DNA of 64,000 nucleotides. It comes from Oscillospiraceae bacterium. GTDB lineage: Bacteria; Bacillota; Clostridia; Oscillospirales; CAG-272. Below are positions 1 to 9,325 of the stretch, piece by piece. Below the pieces are notes generated by a model. That model did not search any database, was not told the DNA's origin, and worked only from the letters and a program-made list of their open reading frames with translations. Position 1 is the first letter of the stretch. Each line of letters begins with the position of its first letter. Both the position numbers and the translations under genes were made by a program. The DNA is taken from NCBI GenBank assembly GCA_015063585.1, contig SVTW01000002.1, positions 1 through 64,000 on the forward strand, in the 5' to 3' direction.

Positions 1-501
1 GAGGTGCAAACCGGAAACGGACGCACGGGTCAGCTTTATGCTTATATGAATTACGGCATCATGCCCGACGTCGTAACAACGGCAAAGGGGCTCGGCGGCG
101 GACTTCCGATCGGTGCGGCGCTTCTTGGGGAAAAGGTGCAAAATGTGCTTGGTTTTGGTGATCACGGTTCCACCTACGGCGGCAACCCTGTTTGTTGTGC
201 GGGCGCGATCAGCGTGCTTTCACGCATAGATGAATCCCTGCTCGGGGAGGTTCGTGAAAAGAGCGCGTATATTTTCCAAACGCTCAGCGGTGCCAAGGGT
301 GTCGAATCGGTCAGCGGTATGGGCTTGATGGTTGGAATCAAGACCGTAAAACCCGCCGCAGAGGTTGTAAAGCTGTGTATGGAGCGAGGCGTTTTGTGCC
401 TCACCGCAAAGGATAAGGTCAGACTCCTTCCCGCGCTGAATATCCCGCCGGAAACACTCGCGGAGGCAATTGACGTGATCAAAGAGATCTGCGCCATGTA
501 A
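1..501 (+). CDS. argD: Acetylornithine aminotransferase, C-terminal part (truncated by window start)
   Basis: [37 protein letters not shown] is a class-III aminotransferase PLP-lysine region; followed by argF. Confidence 0.9.
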   Translation, partial: EVQTGNGRTGQLYAYMNYGIMPDVVTTAKGLGGGLPIGAALLGEKVQNVLGFGDHGSTYGGNPVCCAGAISVLSRIDESLLGEVREKSAYIFQTLSGAKGVESVSGMGLMVGIKTVKPAAEVVKLCMERGVLCLTAKDKVRLLPALNIPPETLAEAIDVIKEICAM

Positions 502-544
502 TCCCGATGCCGGAGAAATGATTGGACAGAAAGGAACTCACGAT

Positions 545-1528
545 ATGTTTTTAAAAGGAAAGAGCTTTTTAAAGCTTTTGGATTTTACCCCTGCCGAAAT
601 TGAGGGGCTGTTGGATCTCGCGGCGGAGCTGAAGCAAAAGAAAAAGGCAGGTGTTCCGCACCGCCTTTGCGAAGGAAAATCGATCGCGTTGATCTTTGAA
701 AAGACCAGCACGCGCACACGTTGCGCTTTTGAGGTCGCGGCGGCAGATCTCGGCATGCACCCCACCTATCTCGATCCCACGGGATCGCAGATCGGCAAAA
801 AGGAGAGCATTGCCGATACGGCTCGCGTGCTTGGCAGAATGTACGACGGCATTGAATATCGCGGCTTTGGGCAGGCGATCGTAGAGGAGCTTGCCGCCTA
901 TGCGGGTGTTCCGGTTTGGAACGGACTCACCAACGAGTTTCACCCCACGCAGATCCTTGCCGATTTTCTCACAATTCGCGAGTATTTCGGATCGCTGAAG
1001 GGCAAGAAGCTCGTTTATATGGGCGACGCGCGTTACAACATGGGAAATTCGCTTATGGTGGGATGCGCGAAAATGGGCATGCACTTTGTCGCATGCGCGC
1101 CTGCCGCGTATTTTCCGAGTGCCGAGCTGGTAGAAGCCTGCCGCGAGATTGCCAAGGAGACGGGCGCTGTGATCGAGCTTTGTGAGGAGCCCAAGACTGC
1201 TGTTGTGGGTGCTGACGTGATCTATACCGACGTTTGGGTTTCGATGGGCGAGCCCGACAGCGTTTGGAAGGAACGCATTGAGGCACTTACGCCTTACCGC
1301 GTGACCAAGGAGCTGATGGACACGGCAGGTGCGCAATGCCGATTTATGCACTGCTTGCCCGCGTTCCATGACCTGAATACCAAGATCGGTAAGGAGATTT
1401 ACGAGAAATTCGGAATTGACTGCATGGAGGTTACAAACGAGGTTTTTGAATCACCGCAGTCGATCGTATTTGACGAGGCGGAAAACCGCATGCACACCAT
1501 CAAGGCTGTCATGGCGGCAACGCTGTAA
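545..1528 (+). CDS. argF: Ornithine carbamoyltransferase
   Basis: [16 protein letters not shown] carbamoyl-phosphate motif and [12 protein letters not shown] at 545 has an upstream AGGAA, so the ORF-track start at 518 is probably too long. Confidence 0.95.
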   Translation: MFLKGKSFLKLLDFTPAEIEGLLDLAAELKQKKKAGVPHRLCEGKSIALIFEKTSTRTRCAFEVAAADLGMHPTYLDPTGSQIGKKESIADTARVLGRMYDGIEYRGFGQAIVEELAAYAGVPVWNGLTNEFHPTQILADFLTIREYFGSLKGKKLVYMGDARYNMGNSLMVGCAKMGMHFVACAPAAYFPSAELVEACREIAKETGAVIELCEEPKTAVVGADVIYTDVWVSMGEPDSVWKERIEALTPYRVTKELMDTAGAQCRFMHCLPAFHDLNTKIGKEIYEKFGIDCMEVTNEVFESPQSIVFDEAENRMHTIKAVMAATL

Positions 1529-1549
1529 TCCGGCGCAAAACCGAATCGA

Positions 1550-1600
1550 AACAACGGGCAAGCCCCCTGCATCCGGTAGGGCTTTTCCCGTTGTTTTTTT
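1550..1600 (+). terminator. Rho-independent terminator after argF
   Basis: AACAACGGGCAAGCCC...GGGCTTTTCCCGTTGTTTTTTT. Confidence 0.85.
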
Positions 1601-1649
1601 GTTCTTAAAATGCGTCGAGAGAAACGGTTGAGGGGATTGGGTCGGAGAC

Positions 1650-1678
1650 TTGACGGTGGTGCGTTTTTGCGATATAAT
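1650..1678 (+). promoter_or_regulatory. Sigma-A-type promoter TTGACG-17-TATAAT
   Basis: -35 at 1650-1655, -10 at 1673-1678. Confidence 0.65.
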
Positions 1679-1969
1679 AAGAATGGCGGCACAGGAGCGC
1701 AAACTTGACAAAGCCCCCCGCGGTATTCTGTGTTTCGGTTTCATGCAATTGCAAAATTTGCCATATGGAGCAGGTTGGCGTTTTTTATCGAAAAAAACGA
1801 TGTGCAATCTGTCTATATTATGCTGCTTCAAAATGTGCATTCTGCTGAATTTTAGAAAAAATGAAAAAAACTTGTAAGTTTTTTGTAATTTGAGGGTTGT
1901 ATATAAGTGAGGGGATAGAGATGGACTTTTCAGAAACCGACTGAAAAGGTGAAAGGAGGTGCGTACGCT

Positions 1970-2530
1970 ATGATTTTATTTATGATCGCGATGATAGAAT
2001 CCCCACGGGATCGAGATATCGTGGAGAGGATCTATCAAAGGTTTTATCGCGCAATCTACCAGTGTGCGTATAACACGCTCCAAAACAAGCAAGATGCCGA
2101 GGATGCAGTGATGAACACCTTTAAGCGGATCATCGAGCATGCGCACAAATTTGATTTGGAATCCGACGACGATATTGCGGCATTGGTATCCATTTACGCA
2201 AAAAATGAGATCAACCGCCTTTATCGGGCGCGAAACCGTTACCTCGAGCATTACGTGAATGCCGACGAATATCCGCAGCTCACCCCGATCGCCGATTCAG
2301 GCGAGGACATTGTGCAAGAGGTGATTCAGAAGGAAACGCTGAACGAGGTTATGTCTGTGCTCGATCAGCTGGATTCGGCTGAGCGCGATTTGTTTCTTTT
2401 GAAACATTATTATTCTTATAGCTATGCGGAAATTGCTGAGATTCTGGGAATTTCCGAAAACAATGCGCAGGTAAAGGTACATCGTTTGAAGAAGAAAATA
2501 TTGAAAAAGATTGGGGGGACAAAGACATGA
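1970..2530 (+). CDS. Sigma-70 family (ECF-like) RNA polymerase sigma factor
   Basis: Region 2 (YQCAYNTLQNKQDAEDAVMNTFKRI) and region 4 HTH (YSYAEIAEILGISENNAQVKVHRLKKKI); AAAGGAGGT upstream of ATG 1970. Confidence 0.85.
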   Translation: MILFMIAMIESPRDRDIVERIYQRFYRAIYQCAYNTLQNKQDAEDAVMNTFKRIIEHAHKFDLESDDDIAALVSIYAKNEINRLYRARNRYLEHYVNADEYPQLTPIADSGEDIVQEVIQKETLNEVMSVLDQLDSAERDLFLLKHYYSYSYAEIAEILGISENNAQVKVHRLKKKILKKIGGTKT

Positions 2531-3294
2531 GCAAGCCCTATTTTGATTCATTGGACCATATCATTGCCCTGTCGTTGAAAGGGTACGTCCATCAGGAGGC
2601 GCAAACGCTGCAAGAAACAGAGGTACACCATGTCCCCGATCCGAAGTTCACCAAAAAGATCGAACGATTGATCCGCGCGCGCAGAAATCCGCGCAGAGGC
2701 GGCGCGATACACACGTTTAAGGTGTTGGCGGTTGCTTGCTTGATCCTGCTGTCGCTCGCATTTGCGGCGTGTGTGTCTATCGCCGAGCTGCGTGAGTGTT
2801 TTTGGATTGCAACCGTGGAATGGGGAGAAAATTATCTTTCGGTATATTTCCCAAAGTCCGAGGATGAGATCGGCGAGGATCAACCGCCCGAGGCGCAGTC
2901 CGAAGAAGAAAACAAGTCCGAGGTAATCCGCCCCAATTGGTCGCTACTCCCTGCGTTGGAGGAGATAAATCCTCCAACCTATATGCCAAACGGCTACACG
3001 GCGCAGGATTCGAAAGAAACGCATACCTATTATAAGTTGTATTATGATGCGGAGGGAGAATATAAATATTTCTTTATGCAAAAGAACTATCCCGCCGAAT
3101 TTCAGATTTCGAATACAGATGTAACCGTGCATACGGTTCAGATCCATCAGTCGGAAGCTGTGTTGATTGCAGACAAGGAAGGTACGCTACTGATGATTTG
3201 GCGTGATGAATTTTATTGCTATTTGCTTTCCGGAGAATTTGAATCACAGGAGGAAATTATCCGAATTGCCGAGAGCGTGAGACCGATTACGTAA
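2527..3294 (+). CDS. Membrane-anchored anti-sigma-like protein with DUF4367-type C-terminus
   Basis: Overlaps the sigma stop codon; single TM (FKVLAVACLILLSLAFAACV); C-term EAVLIADKEGTLLMIWRDEFYCYLLSGE...IIRIAESV. Confidence 0.6.
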   Translation: MSKPYFDSLDHIIALSLKGYVHQEAQTLQETEVHHVPDPKFTKKIERLIRARRNPRRGGAIHTFKVLAVACLILLSLAFAACVSIAELRECFWIATVEWGENYLSVYFPKSEDEIGEDQPPEAQSEEENKSEVIRPNWSLLPALEEINPPTYMPNGYTAQDSKETHTYYKLYYDAEGEYKYFFMQKNYPAEFQISNTDVTVHTVQIHQSEAVLIADKEGTLLMIWRDEFYCYLLSGEFESQEEIIRIAESVRPIT

Positions 3295-3478
3295 GTGAAT
3301 TTGAGTAGCTTATTTCTACTATCATAATGGTTATCATTGTCCATATACTGACTATAGTATTAGTGTAGGGGAGCTGATGCCAGAAGGTCAGCGCGCGGAA
3401 TATGTAAAATATTACCGTCTCGGTTAATCATTCTCTAAATGGTTGATCAAAGTCAAATAAAAAAAAGGAGATTATACT

Positions 3479-4111
3479 ATGAGAAAATTATCCATTTTGC
3501 TTTTGATTATTGTCCTGTTGCTCTGCATGTTTGCGTCGTGTCAGCAGCCCGACATTCCACCTGTGGACGGCTCCGATTCGGACAGTGACACCGAGAGCGA
3601 AAGCGAATCCGAAACACTTAACAGCACCGAAAACGGCTGGGATCCCACGATTCAAGCATATTGGAATGCGTGCGTAAAAAACGGTGAAATACGCCCCGAA
3701 TCGCTCAACTCCACTGAATGGAACATTGCCGCGCCTGCCACGCCGTATACAAAATACAACACCTACACCAAAGCGTCCGATATTGACGTTTTCATGCAGG
3801 CATTAAATGAAATTGCAGATACACTTCCCACCCCCGATCACAGCGGTGAAATAGAGTATTCATCAACAACGGTGAGCTCATCATCACTCATACCTGCAAA
3901 AAAATCGAACTCCATTTCATGGAGCACCGGTGAAAAATGGTTTCAAATCAACACGGTATGCAAGGATCAAACAGAAACGCCCACCTATTCATTGTCTATC
4001 GTTCTGTTTTTGTATCAAGAAAACAAAATTCAAAAAATGTACGGAGCTTCATTTACGTTAACCGAATCACAATATACCAATATTTTGGAAACGCTTCACG
4101 CAATTATCTAA
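3479..4111 (+). CDS. Lipoprotein paralogue 1 of tandem array
   Basis: Signal peptide and lipobox (MRKLSILLLIIVLLLCMFASC), D/S/E-rich linker; RBS AAAAGGAG. Confidence 0.75.
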   Translation: MRKLSILLLIIVLLLCMFASCQQPDIPPVDGSDSDSDTESESESETLNSTENGWDPTIQAYWNACVKNGEIRPESLNSTEWNIAAPATPYTKYNTYTKASDIDVFMQALNEIADTLPTPDHSGEIEYSSTTVSSSSLIPAKKSNSISWSTGEKWFQINTVCKDQTETPTYSLSIVLFLYQENKIQKMYGASFTLTESQYTNILETLHAII

Positions 4112-4186
4112 ACGTATAAAAAATATTTAAACAAAAAACAAGGGGCTGACTCAATTTTAACGCCGATGGTAGGCGACATCATCTGT

Positions 4187-4313
4187 TATTTTGATTTGCC
4201 GGAAGCTGTCATGTATCAATGTACCGATTGCGGATATGTGACCACTATTATGCCTCCCGAATTTGAAGTGCAATAAATTACGATTACATACTAAACAGAA
4301 AATCGAAAGGAGA
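4187..4313. repeat. 127-bp exact direct repeat, copy 1
   Basis: Base-by-base identical to 4978-5104. Confidence 0.95.
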
Positions 4314-4319
4314 CACTTT

Positions 4320-4967
4320 ATGAAAAAATTAACCGTTCTGCTCTTACTCTTGTCCATGCTACTCTGCATGTTTGCGTCGTGTTTTCAAAACGGGACACCG
4401 CCTACTGAAACTTTCGATTCAAATGACGCGAGTGAAAGCGATACCGAATCTGAAACAGAGCCTGATGAATTAGAGATTATCTCTGTCGAATGGGCGCCGG
4501 AGCTGAAAGCCTTTTGGGATTCCCTTGTTGCAAAGGATATGCCAAATCCAACCTGTATCACAGCTCAGTCTTTTCAAATGGACTACCCGATACTTCCGAT
4601 GCCGGTAGAGGAATACACGGAAACGAAAGAGATAGAAAAAAAGCTGAATAGAATCATAAAATGTAATGACTATTTATCCAATCCGGTTTTCTTTGACACT
4701 TCTGCACTTTCTGTTCGCGAAATCAGAAATTATTATTGGGTAATTGAGGGATATGGCGAATTTCTATTTGGACTTTACGAGTTTAAGACGGAATCCGGCG
4801 AAGCCCTTTATACAGTGTGTCTGCAACTTATGCTATATGAAAAACGACCGAATGTAATAGGAGATATTGGATGTGCACAGCTTTTTTTGTTGACAGAAGA
4901 GCAATTTCGCCCTTTATCCGCTTCGTTATTATTAGAAACAGAATCGCGCGCAATCTTTGACTATTAA
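4320..4967 (+). CDS. Lipoprotein paralogue 2
   Basis: MKKLTVLLLLLSMLLCMFASC lipobox; RBS GAAAGGAGA. Confidence 0.75.
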   Translation: MKKLTVLLLLLSMLLCMFASCFQNGTPPTETFDSNDASESDTESETEPDELEIISVEWAPELKAFWDSLVAKDMPNPTCITAQSFQMDYPILPMPVEEYTETKEIEKKLNRIIKCNDYLSNPVFFDTSALSVREIRNYYWVIEGYGEFLFGLYEFKTESGEALYTVCLQLMLYEKRPNVIGDIGCAQLFLLTEEQFRPLSASLLLETESRAIFDY

Positions 4968-4977
4968 AAAAGCATGG

Positions 4978-5104
4978 TATTTTGATTTGCCGGAAGCTGT
5001 CATGTATCAATGTACCGATTGCGGATATGTGACCACTATTATGCCTCCCGAATTTGAAGTGCAATAAATTACGATTACATACTAAACAGAAAATCGAAAG
5101 GAGA
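4978..5104. repeat. 127-bp exact direct repeat, copy 2
   Basis: Identical to 4187-4313. Confidence 0.95.
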
Positions 5105-5110
5105 AATAAT

Positions 5111-5758
5111 ATGAAAAAATTAACCGTTCTGCTCTTGCTTTTGTCCATGTTGCTTTGCGCGTTTGCATCGTGTCAGCAAGCCGACGTGCCGCCCGCGGAT
5201 AGCTTCGATACGAATGATACCGATGATTCTACGTGGGATTCCTCAATCCAAACTTATTGGGATGCATGCGTTACGAAAGGGGACACAAAGCCGGAGTGCA
5301 TAATTTCCACCAATTGGGATATTGATTTTCCGGCGGTTTCAACCCCACGGTTTTATATTTATTATACAACAGACGAAAAAGAAGCGATCATTCAAAAAAT
5401 GGGGGAGATTGCGGAATTTTTGCCCAATCCATCTTCATTTACGCCTACTACTGTTTCTACGTCATCCTATCCGCTTTCTTCTTTTCTTTCCTCTTTTTCG
5501 CCAAGTTCATCCGATGCCGTTACGGAGAAAAAAAGTGATATGATCAGTTGGGAGACTGACGGAAAAAGGATCTTAATTACTGTTATTCGCGATGAAAGTG
5601 AGGAGATAGTTAAGTATTCTTTTTCGATTCGTCTGTATGTTGGGGAAAACGCATACGGAAACAAATTTACCTTAACAGAGGAACAGTACACGGAGATTAT
5701 AACTAAGGTGGGTACCGTACTCGCAGAATTTCAAGACGAACATATCTATGGGGAATAA
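5111..5758 (+). CDS. Lipoprotein paralogue 3
   Basis: MKKLTVLLLLLSMLLCAFASCQQADVPPAD; near-identical signal-peptide DNA to paralogue 4. Confidence 0.75.
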   Translation: MKKLTVLLLLLSMLLCAFASCQQADVPPADSFDTNDTDDSTWDSSIQTYWDACVTKGDTKPECIISTNWDIDFPAVSTPRFYIYYTTDEKEAIIQKMGEIAEFLPNPSSFTPTTVSTSSYPLSSFLSSFSPSSSDAVTEKKSDMISWETDGKRILITVIRDESEEIVKYSFSIRLYVGENAYGNKFTLTEEQYTEIITKVGTVLAEFQDEHIYGE

Positions 5759-5862
5759 AAGATTGACATGGGTTTGCGGGCAGACATTGTATCAATATCT
5801 TTTGCCTTTGAAGTTAAATCAAATAATACACTGCATTATCAATTTCTGAAAGGAGAAACAAT

Positions 5863-6534
5863 ATGAAAAAATTAACCGTTCTGCTCTTGCTTTTGTCCAT
5901 GTTGCTTTGCGCGTTTGCGTCCTGTCAGCAGCCCGACGTTCCACCCGTGGACGGCTCCGATTCGGACAGTGGCACCGAGAGCGAAAGTGAAATAGAAACC
6001 GAATCGCTTCCCGACGGAAGCATCGTGATTACGCCTGCCGAATGGGATTCTGAGTTAAAAAAGCTTTTGGATTCCTTTGTGACTGGGGAATTTGGGGAGG
6101 TAGATTCGATGTCGAAAAATTTTTATGCTTCCTATCAATCCAGCTTTGTTCCAGTCAAAAGTGTAACCGACGCTGAAAAAATTGCAAAAAATGTTGAGGC
6201 TCTGAAGGACAGTATTGGAATTTTCACCAAGCCTGTGTCTGTAGAGACGATTGTGAACGGTGAACCAACGAACCTGTTTCATTCCCCCCTTGGTGTTTAT
6301 TTTTGGAGATTTCGATTTGACAGGTATTATCTTGAGGTCTTGTTTTTCCAAGCGCCTCCCATTCAAACAGGCAACACGGACGCATATTTTATCTCTTTAG
6401 CAGTTAGCCCGCGTCCCAACCTTCTCTATAATACTCCCATCGTGATAGGTCCCGGTGAGGACTACCCTCAATACACCACAATGTTTCAGGTGACAAAGGA
6501 ACAATATAAGGCACTTTTGTTGAATGACGAGTGA
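5863..6534 (+). CDS. Lipoprotein paralogue 4
   Basis: MKKLTVLLLLLSMLLCAFASCQQPDVPPVDGSDSDSGTESESE; linker nearly identical to paralogue 1. Confidence 0.75.
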   Translation: MKKLTVLLLLLSMLLCAFASCQQPDVPPVDGSDSDSGTESESEIETESLPDGSIVITPAEWDSELKKLLDSFVTGEFGEVDSMSKNFYASYQSSFVPVKSVTDAEKIAKNVEALKDSIGIFTKPVSVETIVNGEPTNLFHSPLGVYFWRFRFDRYYLEVLFFQAPPIQTGNTDAYFISLAVSPRPNLLYNTPIVIGPGEDYPQYTTMFQVTKEQYKALLLNDE

Positions 6535-6580
6535 GCCTGATACCTGTTCTGTCTCAAACATATTTCACTGATAAAACCCG

Positions 6581-6628
6581 GGGGGTGAGTCAAATGCAAA
6601 AATGCATTTGGTACTCACCCCCGACGTT
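6581..6628 (+). terminator. Strong (possibly bidirectional) terminator between convergent lipoprotein array and feoB
   Basis: GGGGGTGAGTCAAATGCA-aaaa-TGCATTTGgtACTCACCCCC then GACGTTTTT. Confidence 0.8.
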
Positions 6629-6764
6629 TTTGCTTTGCGGCTAAACACCGCAATTTTCGACTGCTTTGCAGTCGAAAACCGAAAATTCCGCGCTACAAAA
6701 AAGACTACCGTCGGCTTTTTTGAGCAGAGGCTGCGCCAATGACGCAGCCTCATTTTCGCATTTC

Positions 6765-8906
6765 TTAAAATCCAATTGTTGTTGCGACAAGATTGATCAG
6801 ACCGCAAAGCAACAGCCCAAACAGCGTTGGCAGAAGAGCGGCAAGAAGCGTCCATTTACGGCTTTTGGTTTCCTTATAGACCGTGATGAGCGTGGTGGAG
6901 CAGGGCCAATGGAACAGGAAAAAGATCAGTACGCAAATTGCCGTGACGGGTGTCCAACCGTTTGCCAAAAAGAGCTCTTTTGTCGCGCTCAAACTGTTTA
7001 ATTCCGTAAGCTGACCTGTTTCCAGATAGCCCATGATCATAATGGGAATCACGATCTCATTTGCGGGCGATCCAAGCACAAACGCGAGTAGGATCACGCC
7101 GTCAAGTCCGAAAAAAGATGCAAAAGGATCGAGAATGGCAGAAAGGTGAGACAGCAGGGAAAGCTCCCCAACGGTCACGTTTGCCAAAATCCAAATCACT
7201 AAGCCCGCGGGAGCGGCAACCGCCACAGAACGCCCCAGCACAAACAGAGTGCGGTCAAACACCGAGCGCACAAGCACGCGGCCCACCTGCGGTTTGCGGT
7301 AGGGCGGAAGCTCCAATACAAAGGACGAGGGGAGTCCGCGCAGAAGTGTTACAGAGAGAAGCCGTGTTGCGGTCAGTGTCATAAGGACCCCTAACACGAT
7401 CAAAGCGGTGAGCAACAGGGCTGAGAGCAGGGAAGGGAGAAGACCGCCCGAAAAGCCGATGAAAAACATGGTGAGAATTGCGATCAGCGCGGGAAAACGG
7501 CCGTTGCAGGGAACAAAGCTGTTGGTCAGGATCGCGAGTAAGCGCTCACGCGGGGAATCAATGATGCGACATCCCACCACCCCTGCCGCATTACACCCGA
7601 ATCCCATGCACATTGTCAATGCCTGTTTTCCGCAGGCATTGCAACGCTGGAAGGGGCGGTCGAGGTTATATGCAACACGCGGAAGATAGCCTGCGTCCTC
7701 AAGCAACGTGAAAAGCGGAAAAAAGATCGCCATTGGCGGCAGCATGACCGAAACCACGCGGCAGAGCACGCCGAGAATACCGTCGATCAACAGTTCGTGC
7801 AGAAGCGGAGGGGTTCCGATTGCGATCAGCCATTCGGAGAGCATGCCCGTGAGTTTTGAAAAAAGCGCGGAAAGGGCGGCGGAGGGATAGTTGGCACCGT
7901 AGATCGTGAGCCAAAAGATGCCGAGGAGAAGCAGGAGCATGATCGGAAAGGCGGTTACGCGCCCTGTGAGAAGTCTGTCCAGCGGCTTTCTCGGCGTGTC
8001 CTTTCGCGCGTTGGCATTTGGAATGGCTTCGCGGCAGATCTCTTCGGCTTGCCGCATCGCACATGCGGCAATTATGTCATGCAGATGTGTAAGGTCGAAG
8101 CCCTCTATGGCGAGTTGTTGCCGAACCTTCTCCACCGCCGCACCCAAGTCGGGATCGCTTAGAAGCGAATACCCAAGATAACGCGTTATTTCGGCGGATA
8201 GAGCGAGGTCTGATTCAAGCAGCTTGAGGCTCACCCAGCGTCGGTTTAAGCGCTTCAGTTCGAATTTCGCAAGCGCCTGCGAAAGCAACTCGACGGCACG
8301 TTCCACCGCATCAGGGTAGTGGATTTTTTCGGGGCAGGGGGGCTCTTTCCCTGAAACGACCCGATCAATGGCTTCGGTCAGGGCGGTCAGCGTTTTCTTT
8401 TTGCGTGCCACCGTTCCCACCACAGGCACACCCAGCTGTTTTTGCAACAGTGTAAGGTCGGGCGCGCGACCGTTGCGTGCGGCTTCGTCCAAAAGATTGA
8501 GGCAGACCACAGCGCGCGGCATTGCCTCCAGAACCTGAAGTACAAAATTCAGGTTTCGTTCGGGTGCGCTCGCGTCACAAACAATCACCGCAATATCGGC
8601 GTCTCCAAAGCAGATAAAGTTCCGCGCGATCTCCTCCTCAGCCGAATGGGCAAGCAGGGAATAGGTGCCGGGGAGGTCGATCATACGGTAGGTGCCAATG
8701 GGCGTCTGAAATTTTCCCTCGGCGCAAGAAACGGTTTTGCCCGACCAATTTCCCGTATGCTGATTCATTCCCGTGAGCGCGTTAAATAGGGTGCTCTTTC
8801 CCACGTTCGGGTTTCCCGCCAAAGCCACACTGAATGCGGCTTCATAGCGGCGTGCGGTACTGTCCGCACTTGCGCCCCGTCCCGTTGATGACGTTGTAAG
8901 TCCCAT
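6765..8906 (-). CDS. feoB: Ferrous iron transport protein B
   Basis: G1 motif AGNPNVGKST, DLPGTYSL G3, Gate domains with CNACGKQALTMCMGFGCNAAGV. Confidence 0.95.
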   Translation of the reverse strand: MGLTTSSTGRGASADSTARRYEAAFSVALAGNPNVGKSTLFNALTGMNQHTGNWSGKTVSCAEGKFQTPIGTYRMIDLPGTYSLLAHSAEEEIARNFICFGDADIAVIVCDASAPERNLNFVLQVLEAMPRAVVCLNLLDEAARNGRAPDLTLLQKQLGVPVVGTVARKKKTLTALTEAIDRVVSGKEPPCPEKIHYPDAVERAVELLSQALAKFELKRLNRRWVSLKLLESDLALSAEITRYLGYSLLSDPDLGAAVEKVRQQLAIEGFDLTHLHDIIAACAMRQAEEICREAIPNANARKDTPRKPLDRLLTGRVTAFPIMLLLLLGIFWLTIYGANYPSAALSALFSKLTGMLSEWLIAIGTPPLLHELLIDGILGVLCRVVSVMLPPMAIFFPLFTLLEDAGYLPRVAYNLDRPFQRCNACGKQALTMCMGFGCNAAGVVGCRIIDSPRERLLAILTNSFVPCNGRFPALIAILTMFFIGFSGGLLPSLLSALLLTALIVLGVLMTLTATRLLSVTLLRGLPSSFVLELPPYRKPQVGRVLVRSVFDRTLFVLGRSVAVAAPAGLVIWILANVTVGELSLLSHLSAILDPFASFFGLDGVILLAFVLGSPANEIVIPIMIMGYLETGQLTELNSLSATKELFLANGWTPVTAICVLIFFLFHWPCSTTLITVYKETKSRKWTLLAALLPTLFGLLLCGLINLVATTIGF

Positions 8907-8907
8907 T

Positions 8908-9153
8908 TCAGTTGTCCTCCGTGCGCTCTTTTTCAACGCCGATCTTGCTCGCGTCACTCGCTCGGATCGCAAACACCGACCCACGGATCCGATATGCCGA
9001 GGGATCCCCGCACGGACTTCTGCCGATACACGCTACAACGGTTCCTTCAATGAGCCCGATATCGCGTAATCGGTTGCGTATCGCGCCTTGATTTTGGAGA
9101 ACCCTAACCGTGGCAGATTCTCCAACCCCCAATTGATCAAGCCGTATCGTCAT
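8908..9153 (-). CDS. feoA: Ferrous iron transport protein A (SH3-like)
   Basis: RLDQLGVGESATVRVLQNQGAIRNRLRDIGLIEGTVV; GGAGGT upstream of ATG 9153; adjacent to feoB. Confidence 0.9.
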   Translation of the reverse strand: MTIRLDQLGVGESATVRVLQNQGAIRNRLRDIGLIEGTVVACIGRSPCGDPSAYRIRGSVFAIRASDASKIGVEKERTEDN

Positions 9154-9242
9154 AAGCATACCTCCGTTCGGATTCTGTTAAAAGCGTATGTCAGAATTCG
9201 ACAAAACGTTCGGCGAGAAATTTTTTGTTTACACGGAATTTA

Positions 9243-9271
9243 TTGACAAAAAAACGTGGATACTGTATAAT
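9243..9271 (+). promoter_or_regulatory. Sigma-A promoter TTGACA-17-TATAAT upstream of MBOAT gene
   Basis: Perfect hexamers with 17-bp spacer. Confidence 0.85.
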
Positions 9272-9325
9272 AAAAGAAGTATGAATCTCTCGCATGGAAG
9301 GCGAGACTCGGAAAAGGATTGAAAT

